In this document: positions 31,398 through 40,281 of the stretch, in pieces
Position numbering within the stretch: position 1 is the first letter of the stretch
Layout: each line of letters begins with the position of its first letter
Source of the DNA: Shinella sp. CPCC 101442
Lineage (GTDB): Bacteria; Pseudomonadota; Alphaproteobacteria; Rhizobiales; Rhizobiaceae
DNA: 64,000 nucleotides
NCBI RefSeq assembly: GCF_024704725.1
Contig: NZ_JALIQS010000011.1
Location: 48,970-112,969, forward strand
Reading direction: 5' to 3'
The notes under the pieces: model-generated
Told to the model about the DNA's origin: nothing
Seen by the model: the letters and a program-made list of their open reading frames with translations, nothing else
The model's database searches: none
Program-made: the position numbers and the translations under genes

Positions 31398-31933
31398 ACG
31401 TCGAGTCCAAGCTCGAGACCTATATCACCAAGAAGGGCGTCCCCGCGAAGCGGATCACGTTTGAATGGACGGAAGAAAAGATCGCGCTTGCGGCGAAGAT
31501 GTGGGGAGAGGGATTCACCGGCCCTGCCATTGCCGAGCGGCTTGGCGTGGCGCGCGGAAGTGTCTCGGCCGTCGCCAGCAAATTTCGTGACCGTTTCCCG
31601 AGCCGGCTTAACCCAGGCAAGAAGTCGGAAGACGGCAGCTATGTCGAGGTGCCGGAATATTGGCTCAAGCAGGCTGCAGGTCTCTGGATGGGCGGCGCCA
31701 ACGCGAACAAGATCGCTGAAATCACCGGCGTCAAGCCGAGCACCGCGTACACCCGCATTGCAACGCGGCCCGATCTGTTTCCCGAACACCGGCTGCCGGA
31801 TCCAGTGAGAGCGCTGCGAGGCGAAACCACTCTCGGAGACGACATCGTCATACACCACGTCAAGCGGACGCACATCACCGGCGAGGTTCACACCATGCCG
31901 CGGGTTTCGATCCTCTGCCGCGGGGAGGGGTGA
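31394..31933 (+). CDS. GcrA-like DNA-binding regulator
   Basis: The protein is 179 residues. Residues about 18-65 match GcrA: EWTEEKIALAAKMWGEGFTG, PAIAERLGVARGSVSAVASK. A second, weaker copy follows (YWLKQAAGLWMGGANANKIA). GcrA is a sigma-70 cofactor in alphaproteobacteria that senses adenine-methylated GANTC promoters. A phage member could redirect host RNA polymerase to late or early phage promoters. The full GcrA C-terminal polymerase-binding region is not evident. Confidence 0.7.
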   Translation: MNVESKLETYITKKGVPAKRITFEWTEEKIALAAKMWGEGFTGPAIAERLGVARGSVSAVASKFRDRFPSRLNPGKKSEDGSYVEVPEYWLKQAAGLWMGGANANKIAEITGVKPSTAYTRIATRPDLFPEHRLPDPVRALRGETTLGDDIVIHHVKRTHITGEVHTMPRVSILCRGEG

Positions 31934-31935
31934 GG

Positions 31936-32205
31936 ATGAGCAAGATCGAGGAAGTAGCGAAGGCTCTCGCCAATCACGTCCACGAGGGCGGCGACTACGG
32001 CATGACCGGCGAGGAAGCCTACCAGGACCGCAAGGACGACTATCACGCCATGGCGCGAGTTGCGATTGCGGGGCTGCGGGAGCCGACCACGAACATGATC
32101 CTGAAAGGGCTTGTACGAAGCGAGCGCGATGACATCGAACTTACGCTCGAGGAAGTCGAAGACATCTGGCGGGCGATGATCGACGACGCACTGACTACGA
32201 ATTGA
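31936..32205 (+). CDS. Hypothetical protein
   Basis: The protein is 89 residues, acidic, with EEVAKALANHVHEGGDYGMT and a helical C-terminus. GGGGAGG precedes the ATG at 31936; an in-frame GTG two codons earlier is possible. It belongs to the same operon. Confidence 0.6.
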   Translation: MSKIEEVAKALANHVHEGGDYGMTGEEAYQDRKDDYHAMARVAIAGLREPTTNMILKGLVRSERDDIELTLEEVEDIWRAMIDDALTTN

Positions 32206-32231
32206 ACGGCGGCAACACGAGGAACATGACC

Positions 32232-32852
32232 ATGGCAAGCAATGAACGTTGGTACGCTGTGAAGACCCGTCCCGGAACGCAGCGCCAGGCCAAGCCGAGG
32301 GTAGGCGAGGCGGCCGACCGCAAAGGCGAGTTCATCATCGAGCGCAATCTGCGGGACGCGGGCTTCGACATTTTCATGCCGTCGACCTATCGCGAGATCC
32401 GCCACCACAAGACAGAGGAGTTCATCGTGAAGCGCTTTCCGCTCTTGGTCGGCTATTCGTTCGTGAACAAGCCGCGCAGCTTCTACGACCTCGGCGAGGT
32501 GGAAGGCGTTTCCGCGATCCTCGGGGTCGCCGGGATGCCGATGCGGATCAACGCGGAATCGGTCGAATCCATCCGCGAAGCTGAAGAGCGCGAGGTCGAG
32601 CAGATGGAGCGCCGCCGGCTGGCCCGCATCCAGAAGGAAAAGCAGCTTAATCGGAAGCTGACCCGCCGCGAGGCGAGGGCGCTTTTCCCGAAGAAGCGGC
32701 GCATCACCGTCGGCGGCAATGGATATCTTGCCGGCATGAGCGGTTTCGTCACGGACGCCACCGGCCGCAACACCATAAAAGCTGTGATTGAAACGTTGAA
32801 CGGGCTGATCCCCGTAGAGCTTGATATTGCGGAGTTTTCCGAAGCAGTGTAG
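32232..32852 (+). CDS. NusG-like transcription factor
   Basis: The protein is 206 residues. The N-terminal NGN domain is visible: NERWYAVKTRPGTQRQAK, IIERNLRDAGFDIFMPSTY, PLLVGYSFVNKPRSF, LGVAGMPMRI. The C-terminal third has GFVTDATGRN and VELDIAEF, a possible KOW domain. NusG paralogues such as RfaH and LoaP bind RNA polymerase and prevent termination. Its place at the border of early and late genes suggests an antiterminator of the late operon. That role is inferred. Confidence 0.75.
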   Translation: MASNERWYAVKTRPGTQRQAKPRVGEAADRKGEFIIERNLRDAGFDIFMPSTYREIRHHKTEEFIVKRFPLLVGYSFVNKPRSFYDLGEVEGVSAILGVAGMPMRINAESVESIREAEEREVEQMERRRLARIQKEKQLNRKLTRREARALFPKKRRITVGGNGYLAGMSGFVTDATGRNTIKAVIETLNGLIPVELDIAEFSEAV

Positions 32853-32967
32853 AAGTGGTTCCACAAGGCTGATTTATGGGATGTTCAGAGCGGTATCGCC
32901 GGTCCCACGTGGGAAGTTCGGCGCCCCACCATCTTGAAAACTATTGCCCAAATTCAGGCAGCAGGAA

Positions 32968-32998
32968 GCGGCGCGCCTCGTTTTGTTGAGCGCGCCGC
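32968..32998. terminator. Strong stem-loop between convergent genes
   Basis: GCGGCGCGC (32968-32976) pairs with GCGCGCCGC (32990-32998), a 9-bp GC-rich stem with a T-rich loop. It lies between the ends of the NusG-like gene and the leftward gene 33006-33167 and may end both transcripts, though no long T-run follows. Confidence 0.5.
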
Positions 32999-33005
32999 AT
33001 TCAAT

Positions 33006-33167
33006 TTAGACGGCTATACGTCTTGCGGCCTTGTCTGCCGCTTTGCGATTAGAGCCATGGTCTGCAAGGATCTTCCCGGCATCCTCAACGGAAATCCGGT
33101 GCTTCTTTGCCAGTGTCTTGGCATCATAATTCTGGGCAGACGCCGAGGCGTCTTTCGATTGTGCCAT
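33006..33167 (-). CDS. Small hypothetical protein, reverse strand
   Basis: The 53-residue protein is helical: YDAKTLAKKHRISVEDAGKI, then basic helix ends. TAGGAG precedes the ATG at 33167. It resembles small rhizobial proteins of the DUF3606-like type, but only loosely. It is cargo at the early/late border. Confidence 0.55.
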   Translation of the reverse strand: MAQSKDASASAQNYDAKTLAKKHRISVEDAGKILADHGSNRKAADKAARRIAV

Positions 33168-33447
33168 GATGGTTCTCCTAGGGGATTGCGGCAAGGCATG
33201 AGCGCCACCAGGCGCGCCTAAGCCGATAGGCCCTATGTAGGATCTCAAGGCTCACATAGCAACCAGCTGAAAACCCAGGAGAAGCCACTGCGCCCCGCAC
33301 CATTCGGAGCCGTGGCCACTTGGGGGATGAAGCCGCCCGGCTCCAGCGCCCAAGCCGGGAGGGTAGCCCAGCAAGCAACTCCGGGTTTGCAATCCGGTTA
33401 GGATTTCTGGTGTAGGCGATAAGGCAACGTCCCAATTGGAGCTTGCC
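33168..33447. other. Intergenic region, border of early and late genes
   Basis: No gene is supported here. A stretch near 33347-33420 looks like an anticodon arm but lacks the other tRNA arms. The divergent layout (33167 leftwards, 33448 rightwards) implies promoters for both, which I cannot place exactly. Confidence 0.3.
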
Positions 33448-33666
33448 ATGTCTGAGCCTACCGCGTCGCCCATGATGACCCGCCTCGCAAACGTGGTTTG
33501 CTGGGGCTTTACTGGCCTCGCGATCCTTTCCGCCGCTATGGGGGCGCTTGGCCTTGTGTTGGGCAGCGGCTCGCGGGACTTGGAAAAGGTTGTCGTGTTT
33601 TTCGTTATCGCCGCCGCGCTTTATGGCATTGGCCGCGGCGTCAGATATGTGATTGCCGCTAGGTAG
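33448..33666 (+). CDS. Small membrane protein
   Basis: The 72-residue protein has two hydrophobic segments (about 12-40 and 48-65: LEKVVVFFVIAAALYGIG). TTGGAG precedes the ATG at 33448. It is of a type common in rhizobial phages. No function is known. Confidence 0.6.
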   Translation: MSEPTASPMMTRLANVVCWGFTGLAILSAAMGALGLVLGSGSRDLEKVVVFFVIAAALYGIGRGVRYVIAAR

Positions 33667-34038
33667 CTCACAAGCCGCTGCGGGTTTCCGACCCCACACG
33701 GACAGCCGTAACAAAACCCGCCTCGGCGGGAGACGTTAGCCTTCGGGCCGGTCAAGCAGATTGCCGCGCTGGTGCACACAGCGGCAAGACCGTGGCGGGC
33801 GACATCGCTGGAGCCGTCATCATCCAAATGGTGTAGTGCACCGCGCCGGTTCGTAAACCGATCATTGATCGTTCCGCGACTGTTCGCCCAAACATTAGAA
33901 ACTAGCGATAAGCGCCAGAGAGCCCGCCAGGAGATCACATTTCATCGCCAGAGCCAGATGCCCATTCTCTCCGACCGAAGTATCTCCTAAACCCCGCATG
34001 CATGAAACGAGAGCCGGGCTCAGGGTCAGGCTTTTCGT
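33667..34038. other. Intergenic region with leftward terminator-like hairpin
   Basis: No supported gene in 372 bases. CCCGCC (33717-33722) and GGCGGG (33725-33730) form a hairpin; on the reverse strand it is followed by TTTTGTT, so it may end the leftward gene 34039-34347. Other parts show nothing I can name. Confidence 0.4.
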
Positions 34039-34347
34039 CTACCTGCTAGAAGGGCTCTTCAGGGCTCGAACTTTCATGATCTTGTTCGCGGCTCGTTGAA
34101 TGTCACGAATTTCGCGCATTGCTGGTGTGTCGTCGACATGACCAAGATGTGCTTCATTGGCTTTGGTTAGGTCTATGGCGCCGGACAAAATTTTCGTCAG
34201 CATTATGTCGGAAGGGACGTTGTCTCTTATGCATAACTCGGCAAGCAATGCAGAGCAGACGGCGCTAATGGCAACATTGCGAAGCGTAGTCTCTTCGATC
34301 AGTGCAAAGACGTTGTCGACATAGGACTCTGCATCCATCGATGTCAT
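34039..34347 (-). CDS. Hypothetical protein, reverse strand
   Basis: The 102-residue protein is helical: SYVDNVFALIEETTLRNVAI, then ALLAELCIRDNVP. GAGGAGG precedes the ATG at 34347. It is leftward cargo before the packaging genes. No family is recognised. Confidence 0.55.
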   Translation of the reverse strand: MTSMDAESYVDNVFALIEETTLRNVAISAVCSALLAELCIRDNVPSDIMLTKILSGAIDLTKANEAHLGHVDDTPAMREIRDIQRAANKIMKVRALKSPSSR

Positions 34348-34481
34348 GGCATTCCTCCTCTCGGCTATCATTGAGAATACAACGCATGGTCGCGAGGGTC
34401 GATTTGAAAGAGAAGCTTCTCTCTGTACCCTCGGTGGAGGGTAGAGACAGGGCCATTTCGCTCTTCAGGCGACCATTTAGG

Positions 34482-34748
34482 CTAGGGCAAGGGAAGAAAC
34501 CCATTGCCAACGAAGACGAACCCGCTGGGGTGCTTAACTCGTGTTGCCTCGCCTCGAAGTACTGCACGGGCCTGCTCGAATGGGTCGTCCGTCAAGCCGA
34601 AGTGCTCGACAATTTCGTCAAGGTGTTTTTCAGCGCGAGTGACATCATTGATGTGGTCACTGCGGAACTGTTCGGCGAACGAGTTAAGGGCTGCCTGGTA
34701 GGTAGCTTGCATCCCGGTATCCATTCCATACCCCCAAGGTTGACCCAT
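34482..34748 (-). CDS. Hypothetical protein, reverse strand
   Basis: The 88-residue frame starts MGQPWGYGMDTGMQATYQAA and continues FAEQFRSDHINDVTRAEKHL, a plausible helical protein. The frame is open further upstream to 35504 only as a shadow of the metallopeptidase gene. AGGA lies before the ATG at 34748. Medium support. Confidence 0.45.
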   Translation of the reverse strand: MGQPWGYGMDTGMQATYQAALNSFAEQFRSDHINDVTRAEKHLDEIVEHFGLTDDPFEQARAVLRGEATRVKHPSGFVFVGNGFLPLP

Positions 34749-34808
34749 GCCAGTCCTGAAAAATGCCCGGCATGAGAAGTTCGCGCAGCGCTGATCCGAA
34801 AGCAAGCC

Positions 34809-35432
34809 ATGATTGAGCGCCCACAACCTGAAGAGAGCATGTTCGGGGTAGGCGGCACGCCATTCACGCCCGCGCCCGACATGCCGGAGTGGGTGCAGGT
34901 CACATTCCTCGACGAAGCCTCGCTGGTCGCCAACCCTGAGCACGCTCACCTGGCCGACGCCCACATCGGCTATCTCTGGGCCGCTGTCGAGAACACCCGA
35001 AAGGGCAAACGCGTCATAGGCCAGTGCGAGACCGGAACGCCACAAGGCGCCATGGGAAAGTGGGCAAAGGCCCGCATCGAACAACAGATCACGGAATGGT
35101 TCGGCTTCGTTCCGGACTTCATCATCACGCTCGATGCCACCTATTGCGCCGCCTGTGGCGACGCCGAGTTCATGGCGCTGGTCGAGCATGAGCTCTATCA
35201 CGCGGCCCAGGACGTCGACAGTTTCGGCGCCCCGAAGTTCAACAGCATGACTGGTCGCCCGGTCTTCACCATTCGCGGGCATGACGTGGAGCAGTTCATC
35301 GGTGTGGTTCGTCGCTATGGGGCAGACGCCGCTGGTGTGCGCGAACTCATCGACGCCGCCAGCCGACCGCCCGAGGTTGCCCGCGCTCACATCGAGCATG
35401 CATGCGGGACCTGTAACCTGCGCGTCGCCTGA
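34809..35432 (+). CDS. Putative phage metallopeptidase
   Basis: The protein is 207 residues. VEHELYHAAQ near residue 127 is the H-E-x-x-H zinc motif, preceded by FVPDFIITLDATYC and a CAAC pair. Phage proteins with this domain are placed next to terminases in many alphaproteobacterial siphoviruses. They are thought to be metal-dependent hydrolases; the role in assembly or counter-defence is unknown. Confidence 0.75.
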   Translation: MIERPQPEESMFGVGGTPFTPAPDMPEWVQVTFLDEASLVANPEHAHLADAHIGYLWAAVENTRKGKRVIGQCETGTPQGAMGKWAKARIEQQITEWFGFVPDFIITLDATYCAACGDAEFMALVEHELYHAAQDVDSFGAPKFNSMTGRPVFTIRGHDVEQFIGVVRRYGADAAGVRELIDAASRPPEVARAHIEHACGTCNLRVA

Positions 35433-35456
35433 CCTTGAAGGCACCTTGATAGACCG

Positions 35457-35921
35457 ATGGTAAAACCGAAACTCACGCGCGAACAGCAAACCTACGTGGT
35501 TCAAGCGCTCGCATGCTTCGATACGCCGTCTGTCGTCGTCGCCTCGGTCAAGAAGGATTTCGGCGTCACACTAAGCCCGCAGCTCGTCGAGACATATGAC
35601 CCGACGAAGAAGGCGGGCCGCAATGTCGCCGCCCGCTGGAAGGCACTGTTCGAGGAAACCCGCAAGACCTTCCTTGAGGATACCGCGTCGATTGCCATCA
35701 GTCACCGCGCCGTCCGCCTGCGCGCGCTCCAGCGCATGGCCGATAAGGCAGAGACGCAAGGCAACATGGTGCTCGCCTCGTCGCTGCTCAAGCAGGCAGC
35801 CGAGGAAGTCGGCGGCAGTTACACCAATCGCCGCGAGCTGACAGGGAAGGACGGAAAGGATTTGCCGGTGCCAGTGTCTCCGGTGACGATCTTCCAGTTG
35901 CCCGACAATGGCAGGGGATGA
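35457..35921 (+). CDS. Terminase small subunit-like (DUF2280)
   Basis: The protein is 154 residues. It has TREQQTYVVQALACFDTPSV (helix-turn-helix region), LSPQLVETYDPTKKAGRN and RAVRLRALQRMADKAETQGN, the DUF2280 pattern seen before large terminases. It should bind the phage pac or cos DNA. It overlaps the large subunit gene by 14 bases. Confidence 0.8.
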   Translation: MVKPKLTREQQTYVVQALACFDTPSVVVASVKKDFGVTLSPQLVETYDPTKKAGRNVAARWKALFEETRKTFLEDTASIAISHRAVRLRALQRMADKAETQGNMVLASSLLKQAAEEVGGSYTNRRELTGKDGKDLPVPVSPVTIFQLPDNGRG

Positions 35922-37296
35922 GAAGGGCGCGGCAGCCCAGACGGTCATCCGGCCGCAACCAGGGCCACAGACAACCTTTCTTTCGTCGCCGGCAGATATC
36001 GCGATCTATGGTGGGGCAGCGGGTGGCGGGAAGACATGGGCGCTTCTCATGGAGCCCTTGCGCCATGTGGGCAATCCCGCATTCGGCGCGGTCTTCTTTC
36101 GCCGCAACCTGACACAGGTCCGCAACGAAGGCGGGCTCTGGGATGAAAGCGAGAAGCTCTATCCACACCTGAGCGCGAACCCGCGATCGGCGCCAGATCT
36201 CAGCTGGACGTTTCCTTCCGGGGCAGGGGTGGCGTTCGCCCACCTTGAACACGAGAAGACGATCTACAATTGGCAGGGGTCTCAGATCCCGCTCATCTGC
36301 TTCGACGAGCTGACGCATTTCAGCGCGAAGCAGTTCTGGTACATGCTCAGCCGAAACCGCTCGATGTGCGGCGTCCGTCCTTACGTTCGGGCGACTTGCA
36401 ACCCCGATGCGGATAGCTGGGTCGCTGAGTTCATAGCCTGGTGGATCGATCAGGAGACCGGGTTCTCGATCCCGGAACGGGCCGGCGTCCTTCGCTGGTT
36501 CATCCGCATCGGGGATTCCATCGTTTGGGCTGACAGCCCAGAGGAGCTTGCTCACCACGTCAACCCCCTCAACGGCGAGCCAATCCCGCCAAAGTCGGTT
36601 ACCTTCATCCCTGCCAAGCTCAGCGATAACGCTCTGCTCATGGTCGCAGACCCCGGCTATCTTGCGAATCTCATGGCGCAGCCGACGGTCGAACGGGAAC
36701 GTCTACTTGGTGGCAACTGGAAGATCAGGCCGGCGGCCGGGCTTCTGTTTCAGCGCGGGTGGTGCGAGGTGGTCGACGCGGTTCCGGCCGGCGCGCGCTG
36801 GATGCGTGGCTGGGACTTGGCCTCCACGCCAAAGGTTGAAGGAAATGACCCGGACGCCACGGCGGGGACGAAGATCGGCAGGTTGCCCGACGGGCGGTAC
36901 ATCGTGGCTCACCACGTCACCGACTTCCTGTCACCAAGCGGTGTCGAGACGCTGATCAAGAACACGGCCGCGCAGGACGGACAGGAAACGCAGATATCGC
37001 TGCCGCAGGATCCGGGGCAGGCGGGTAAATCGCAGGTCACGAGCCTGACGAAGATGCTGGCCGGCTACAACGTGCGGGCCACACCGGAATCCGGCGACAA
37101 GGTCACGCGCTTCTCACCGTTCTCGGCGCAGGCCGAAGCCGGAAACATCCTCGTGCTGCGCGCGCCATGGAATAACGCTTGGTTCTCGGCGCTGGAGAGC
37201 TTCCCAGAGGCGAAGCATGACGACGACGCAGACAGCACCAGCCGGGCTTTTAATGCGCTCCTGAACGCGAGCACCTTCACGCTCGCCAACCTCTGA
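35908..37296 (+). CDS. terL: Terminase large subunit
   Basis: The protein is 462 residues. Walker A is YGGAAGGGKTW (about 34-44), Walker B is PLICFDELTHF (D133, E134) and the nuclease domain begins at MRGWDLAS near residue 297. TerL is the ATP-driven packaging motor and headful or cos nuclease. It lies between the small subunit and portal genes as expected. Confidence 0.93.
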   Translation: MAGDEKGAAAQTVIRPQPGPQTTFLSSPADIAIYGGAAGGGKTWALLMEPLRHVGNPAFGAVFFRRNLTQVRNEGGLWDESEKLYPHLSANPRSAPDLSWTFPSGAGVAFAHLEHEKTIYNWQGSQIPLICFDELTHFSAKQFWYMLSRNRSMCGVRPYVRATCNPDADSWVAEFIAWWIDQETGFSIPERAGVLRWFIRIGDSIVWADSPEELAHHVNPLNGEPIPPKSVTFIPAKLSDNALLMVADPGYLANLMAQPTVERERLLGGNWKIRPAAGLLFQRGWCEVVDAVPAGARWMRGWDLASTPKVEGNDPDATAGTKIGRLPDGRYIVAHHVTDFLSPSGVETLIKNTAAQDGQETQISLPQDPGQAGKSQVTSLTKMLAGYNVRATPESGDKVTRFSPFSAQAEAGNILVLRAPWNNAWFSALESFPEAKHDDDADSTSRAFNALLNASTFTLANL

Positions 37297-37303
37297 GGCA
37301 CCC

Positions 37304-39133
37304 ATGGGGAATATCCTCGCCTTCGCTCGTGATAGCCTCACGAGCCTGGTGTCCCGCATGGGCACCGACCGAGACAAGTCCGCGACGACCTTCTATGCCC
37401 ACACGGTGTTGACCGACGATCAGCTGATCGCCGCCTACAGCACCGCATGGCTTCCGAGGAAGATCGTGGACATTCCTGCACTTGACGCCTGCCGCAAATG
37501 GCGCGACTGGCAGGCGAAGAAGCCGCAGATTGAAGCAATCGAGAACGAAGAGAAGCGCCTGAACGTTAAGGGCAAGGTGCTGGAGGCCATGAAGAAGGCC
37601 CGGCTCTTCGGCGGCGCGGCGATTTACATCGGTACGGGCGACGGCGATCCGTCGAAGCCGCTGGAGGTCGAGCGCATTGGCAAGGGTGGCATTCGCTACC
37701 TCAACCTCATCACGCGTCGCAAGCTGAGCGCGGGCGAGATTGAGCGCGATCCAGAATCGGAATGGTACGGCAAGCCGCGGGACTACACCCTCTCAGGCAA
37801 CAACGGCCAGCAGGTCGTCATCCACCCGTCGCGCCTGGTGCTGTTCTCCGGCGCGATGCCGGCCGACGATGAGATCTCGACGAACGCATGGCAGGGTTGG
37901 GGCGACAGCGTCCTCCAGTCCACGCTCGACGCCATCAAGAACGCGGACAGCACGGCCGGCAATATCGCGTCTCTTGTATTCGAGGCGAAGGTCGATATCA
38001 TCCGCATTCCCGACTTCATGGCTTCATTGAACAACGAGGTGTATCGCTCGAAAATCATTGAGCGTTACACCCTCGCCAATATGTCAAAGGGCATCAACGG
38101 AACGCTGCTGCTCGACAAGGAAGAGGAGTACGACACCAAGAGCGCGTCGCTCGCCGGGCTGACCGATATTCTCATGGCCTTCATGCAGATCGTGTCCGGC
38201 GCCGCAGACATTCCGGTTACACGCCTCCTGGGTCAGTCACCCGCCGGCATGAACTCGACCGGCACCTCGGACATGAAGAACTACCACGACCGCATCCAGT
38301 CGATGCAGGAACTGGAGCTTCAGCCGGCCATGGCCGGCCTCGACGAGTGCATCGAGCGATCGGCCGGTGTCGTTGATCCCGATGTCCACTATCGCTGGGC
38401 TCCGCTGGAGCAGATGAGCGAGAAGGAGCGGGCCGACATCTTCAAGACCACGGCCGACGCCGCCCGCCAGCTGGTGGGCACCACGGCAGGGCAGGAGATC
38501 ATCCCGCGCGAGGCCGTATCGGACGCTCTGGTCAATCGCCTCGTCGAGGATGGGGTCCTGCCTGGCCTCGATGCGGCCATCGAGGAATATGGGAAGCTGA
38601 GCGAGCAGGAGCCCTCAGACGAGGAGCTTGCAGCATCAGCCGCGGCACAGGCAGCCGCCAAGCCGGCAACGACACCCATGGCAGACGCCGCGCCTCGCAC
38701 GCTCTATGTTCGTCGCGACGTCCTGAACGCCGCTGAGATCGTCAAATGGGCGAAAGCGCAGGGGTTCATTGACATCGTCCCGGATCTGCACGTCACCATC
38801 ACCTACAGCCGCGCCCCTGTCGATTGGATGAAGATGGGCGACAACTGGTCGGACAACGGCAAGGGTGGCTTGACCATCCCGGCCGGCGGTCCTCGGCTCA
38901 TGGAAGCGTTCGGCGAGAACGGGGAGGCCAAGGTACTTTCCTTCGCGTCAAGCGCCCTGTCATGGCGGCACGAGGACATGAAGCGCAACGGCGCTTCCTC
39001 CGATCGCGAAGACTACCAGCCGCACATCACCATCAGCTACGCCGCTGGTGGGCCTGACTTGAACAGCGTCGAGCCTTTCCGCGGCAAGATCGAACTCGGC
39101 CCGGAAATCTTCGAAGAGCTTCGCGGGGACTGA
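37304..39133 (+). CDS. Portal protein with C-terminal Acb1-like 2H phosphoesterase domain
   Basis: The protein is 609 residues. Residues about 20-440 are a DUF1073-type portal: RKIVDIPALDACRKWRDWQA, LFGGAAIYIGTGDGD, RLLGQSPAGMNSTGTSDMKN. After a Glu/Ala linker comes a domain from about 465 to 609 with two H-x-T motifs, H496-V-T and H574-I-T. Acb1, which degrades the cyclic nucleotides of CBASS, has this arrangement, and portal proteins with such domains are known. The portal would form the head's DNA gate; the added domain may be released or act in the infected cell. Confidence 0.85.
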   Translation: MGNILAFARDSLTSLVSRMGTDRDKSATTFYAHTVLTDDQLIAAYSTAWLPRKIVDIPALDACRKWRDWQAKKPQIEAIENEEKRLNVKGKVLEAMKKARLFGGAAIYIGTGDGDPSKPLEVERIGKGGIRYLNLITRRKLSAGEIERDPESEWYGKPRDYTLSGNNGQQVVIHPSRLVLFSGAMPADDEISTNAWQGWGDSVLQSTLDAIKNADSTAGNIASLVFEAKVDIIRIPDFMASLNNEVYRSKIIERYTLANMSKGINGTLLLDKEEEYDTKSASLAGLTDILMAFMQIVSGAADIPVTRLLGQSPAGMNSTGTSDMKNYHDRIQSMQELELQPAMAGLDECIERSAGVVDPDVHYRWAPLEQMSEKERADIFKTTADAARQLVGTTAGQEIIPREAVSDALVNRLVEDGVLPGLDAAIEEYGKLSEQEPSDEELAASAAAQAAAKPATTPMADAAPRTLYVRRDVLNAAEIVKWAKAQGFIDIVPDLHVTITYSRAPVDWMKMGDNWSDNGKGGLTIPAGGPRLMEAFGENGEAKVLSFASSALSWRHEDMKRNGASSDREDYQPHITISYAAGGPDLNSVEPFRGKIELGPEIFEELRGD

Positions 39134-39135
39134 CC

Positions 39136-40281
39136 ATGCAATTCACCGACGCTGTAACCGTCGCGGGAACGCGTCGGACTGAAGACGGCTATCTGATTGC
39201 CGAGGCTCGCTCTGTCCGCACGGGCATTCAGCTTTACGCGGGCATCGAGGTCGGCAAGCCGGAACTGTCCGTCGTTCGGGTCTACCGCCCCGCTGATCAG
39301 GTCTTCGCCGATTCCAGCCTACAGAGCTTCACGCATGCCCCGGTGACGATGGATCACCCGGTAGAGGCCGTGACGGCCGACAACTGGAAGCAGTTTGCCG
39401 TCGGCGAGGTCAGCACGGCCGCCAAGAAGGACGGCGAGTGGGTGCACCTGCCATTGATCCTGAAGGACGCTGCGGCCATCCAGGCGGTTGAAACGGGCAA
39501 GCGCGAACTCTCGGCCGGCTACACCTGCGAGCTCGTATTCGGTGACGGCGTGACGCCCACCGGTGAGGCGTTCAACGCCACCCAGACGAACATCAAGATC
39601 AACCACCTCGCGATCGTGGATCGGGCGCGGGCTGGTTCCAAAGCTCGCATCGGTGACGGTGCGATCGCGTGGGGCGCCGCCCCTGTCACCAATGATCAGC
39701 AACCCGAAAAGGAAAAGATCATGACCCTGAAGACGGTTACCGTCGATGGTATCCCGGTCGAAGTAACCGACCAGGGCGCCACGGTGATCAGCACGCTGCA
39801 GTCGCGGCTTGCGGATGCCAACACGAAGTTCGCCGACGCCGAGAAAGCGCACCAGACGGCCATCGCCGCCAAGGACGCCGACCTCGCCAAGAAAGACGCC
39901 GAGATCGACGCCCTCAAGGCCAAGGTTCTCGACGAAAAGGCTCTCGACGAAAAGGTGCAGGCCCGCGCGGATCTCATCACCGTCGCCAAGTCGATTGCCA
40001 AGGACGTCAAGACCGAAGGCCTGACCGACGCTGCCATCCGCAAGGCGGTCGTTTCCGCCAAGCTCGGCGACGCCGCGATTGCCGGCAAGGCCGACGCCTA
40101 CATCAATGCGCGCTTCGACATCCTTGCCGAAGACGCGAACAAGAACCCGGATCCGTTCGCGCGCGCCGTCGCCGACGGCGTCACCACCCCGGCCACCATC
40201 ACGGATGCCTGCAAGGCCTACGAAGCCATGCTGCAGCGTGATCGCAACGCCTGGCAGGGCAACCAGAAGGAGTCCGCATAA
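39136..40281 (+). CDS. DUF2213 protein: prohead protease/scaffold-like
   Basis: The protein is 381 residues. The N-terminal 170 residues match DUF2213: EARSVRTGIQLYAGIEVG, FTHAPVTMDHP, ELSAGYTCELVFG. A long charged coiled coil follows (about 215-280). This is the usual layout of phage proteins that combine a protease-like domain with a scaffold. It is followed by the cement and capsid genes. Confidence 0.8.
   Translation: MQFTDAVTVAGTRRTEDGYLIAEARSVRTGIQLYAGIEVGKPELSVVRVYRPADQVFADSSLQSFTHAPVTMDHPVEAVTADNWKQFAVGEVSTAAKKDGEWVHLPLILKDAAAIQAVETGKRELSAGYTCELVFGDGVTPTGEAFNATQTNIKINHLAIVDRARAGSKARIGDGAIAWGAAPVTNDQQPEKEKIMTLKTVTVDGIPVEVTDQGATVISTLQSRLADANTKFADAEKAHQTAIAAKDADLAKKDAEIDALKAKVLDEKALDEKVQARADLITVAKSIAKDVKTEGLTDAAIRKAVVSAKLGDAAIAGKADAYINARFDILAEDANKNPDPFARAVADGVTTPATITDACKAYEAMLQRDRNAWQGNQKESA

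Noticed and set aside
33347..33420. Possible tRNA with anticodon TGC
   Set aside because: An anticodon-arm-like hairpin is present, but there is no T arm with GTTC and no acceptor stem.
34749..35504. Upstream part of a long reverse frame ending at 34482
   Set aside because: It is antisense to the metallopeptidase gene with its H-E-x-x-H motif; only the part from 34748 on is plausible as a separate gene.
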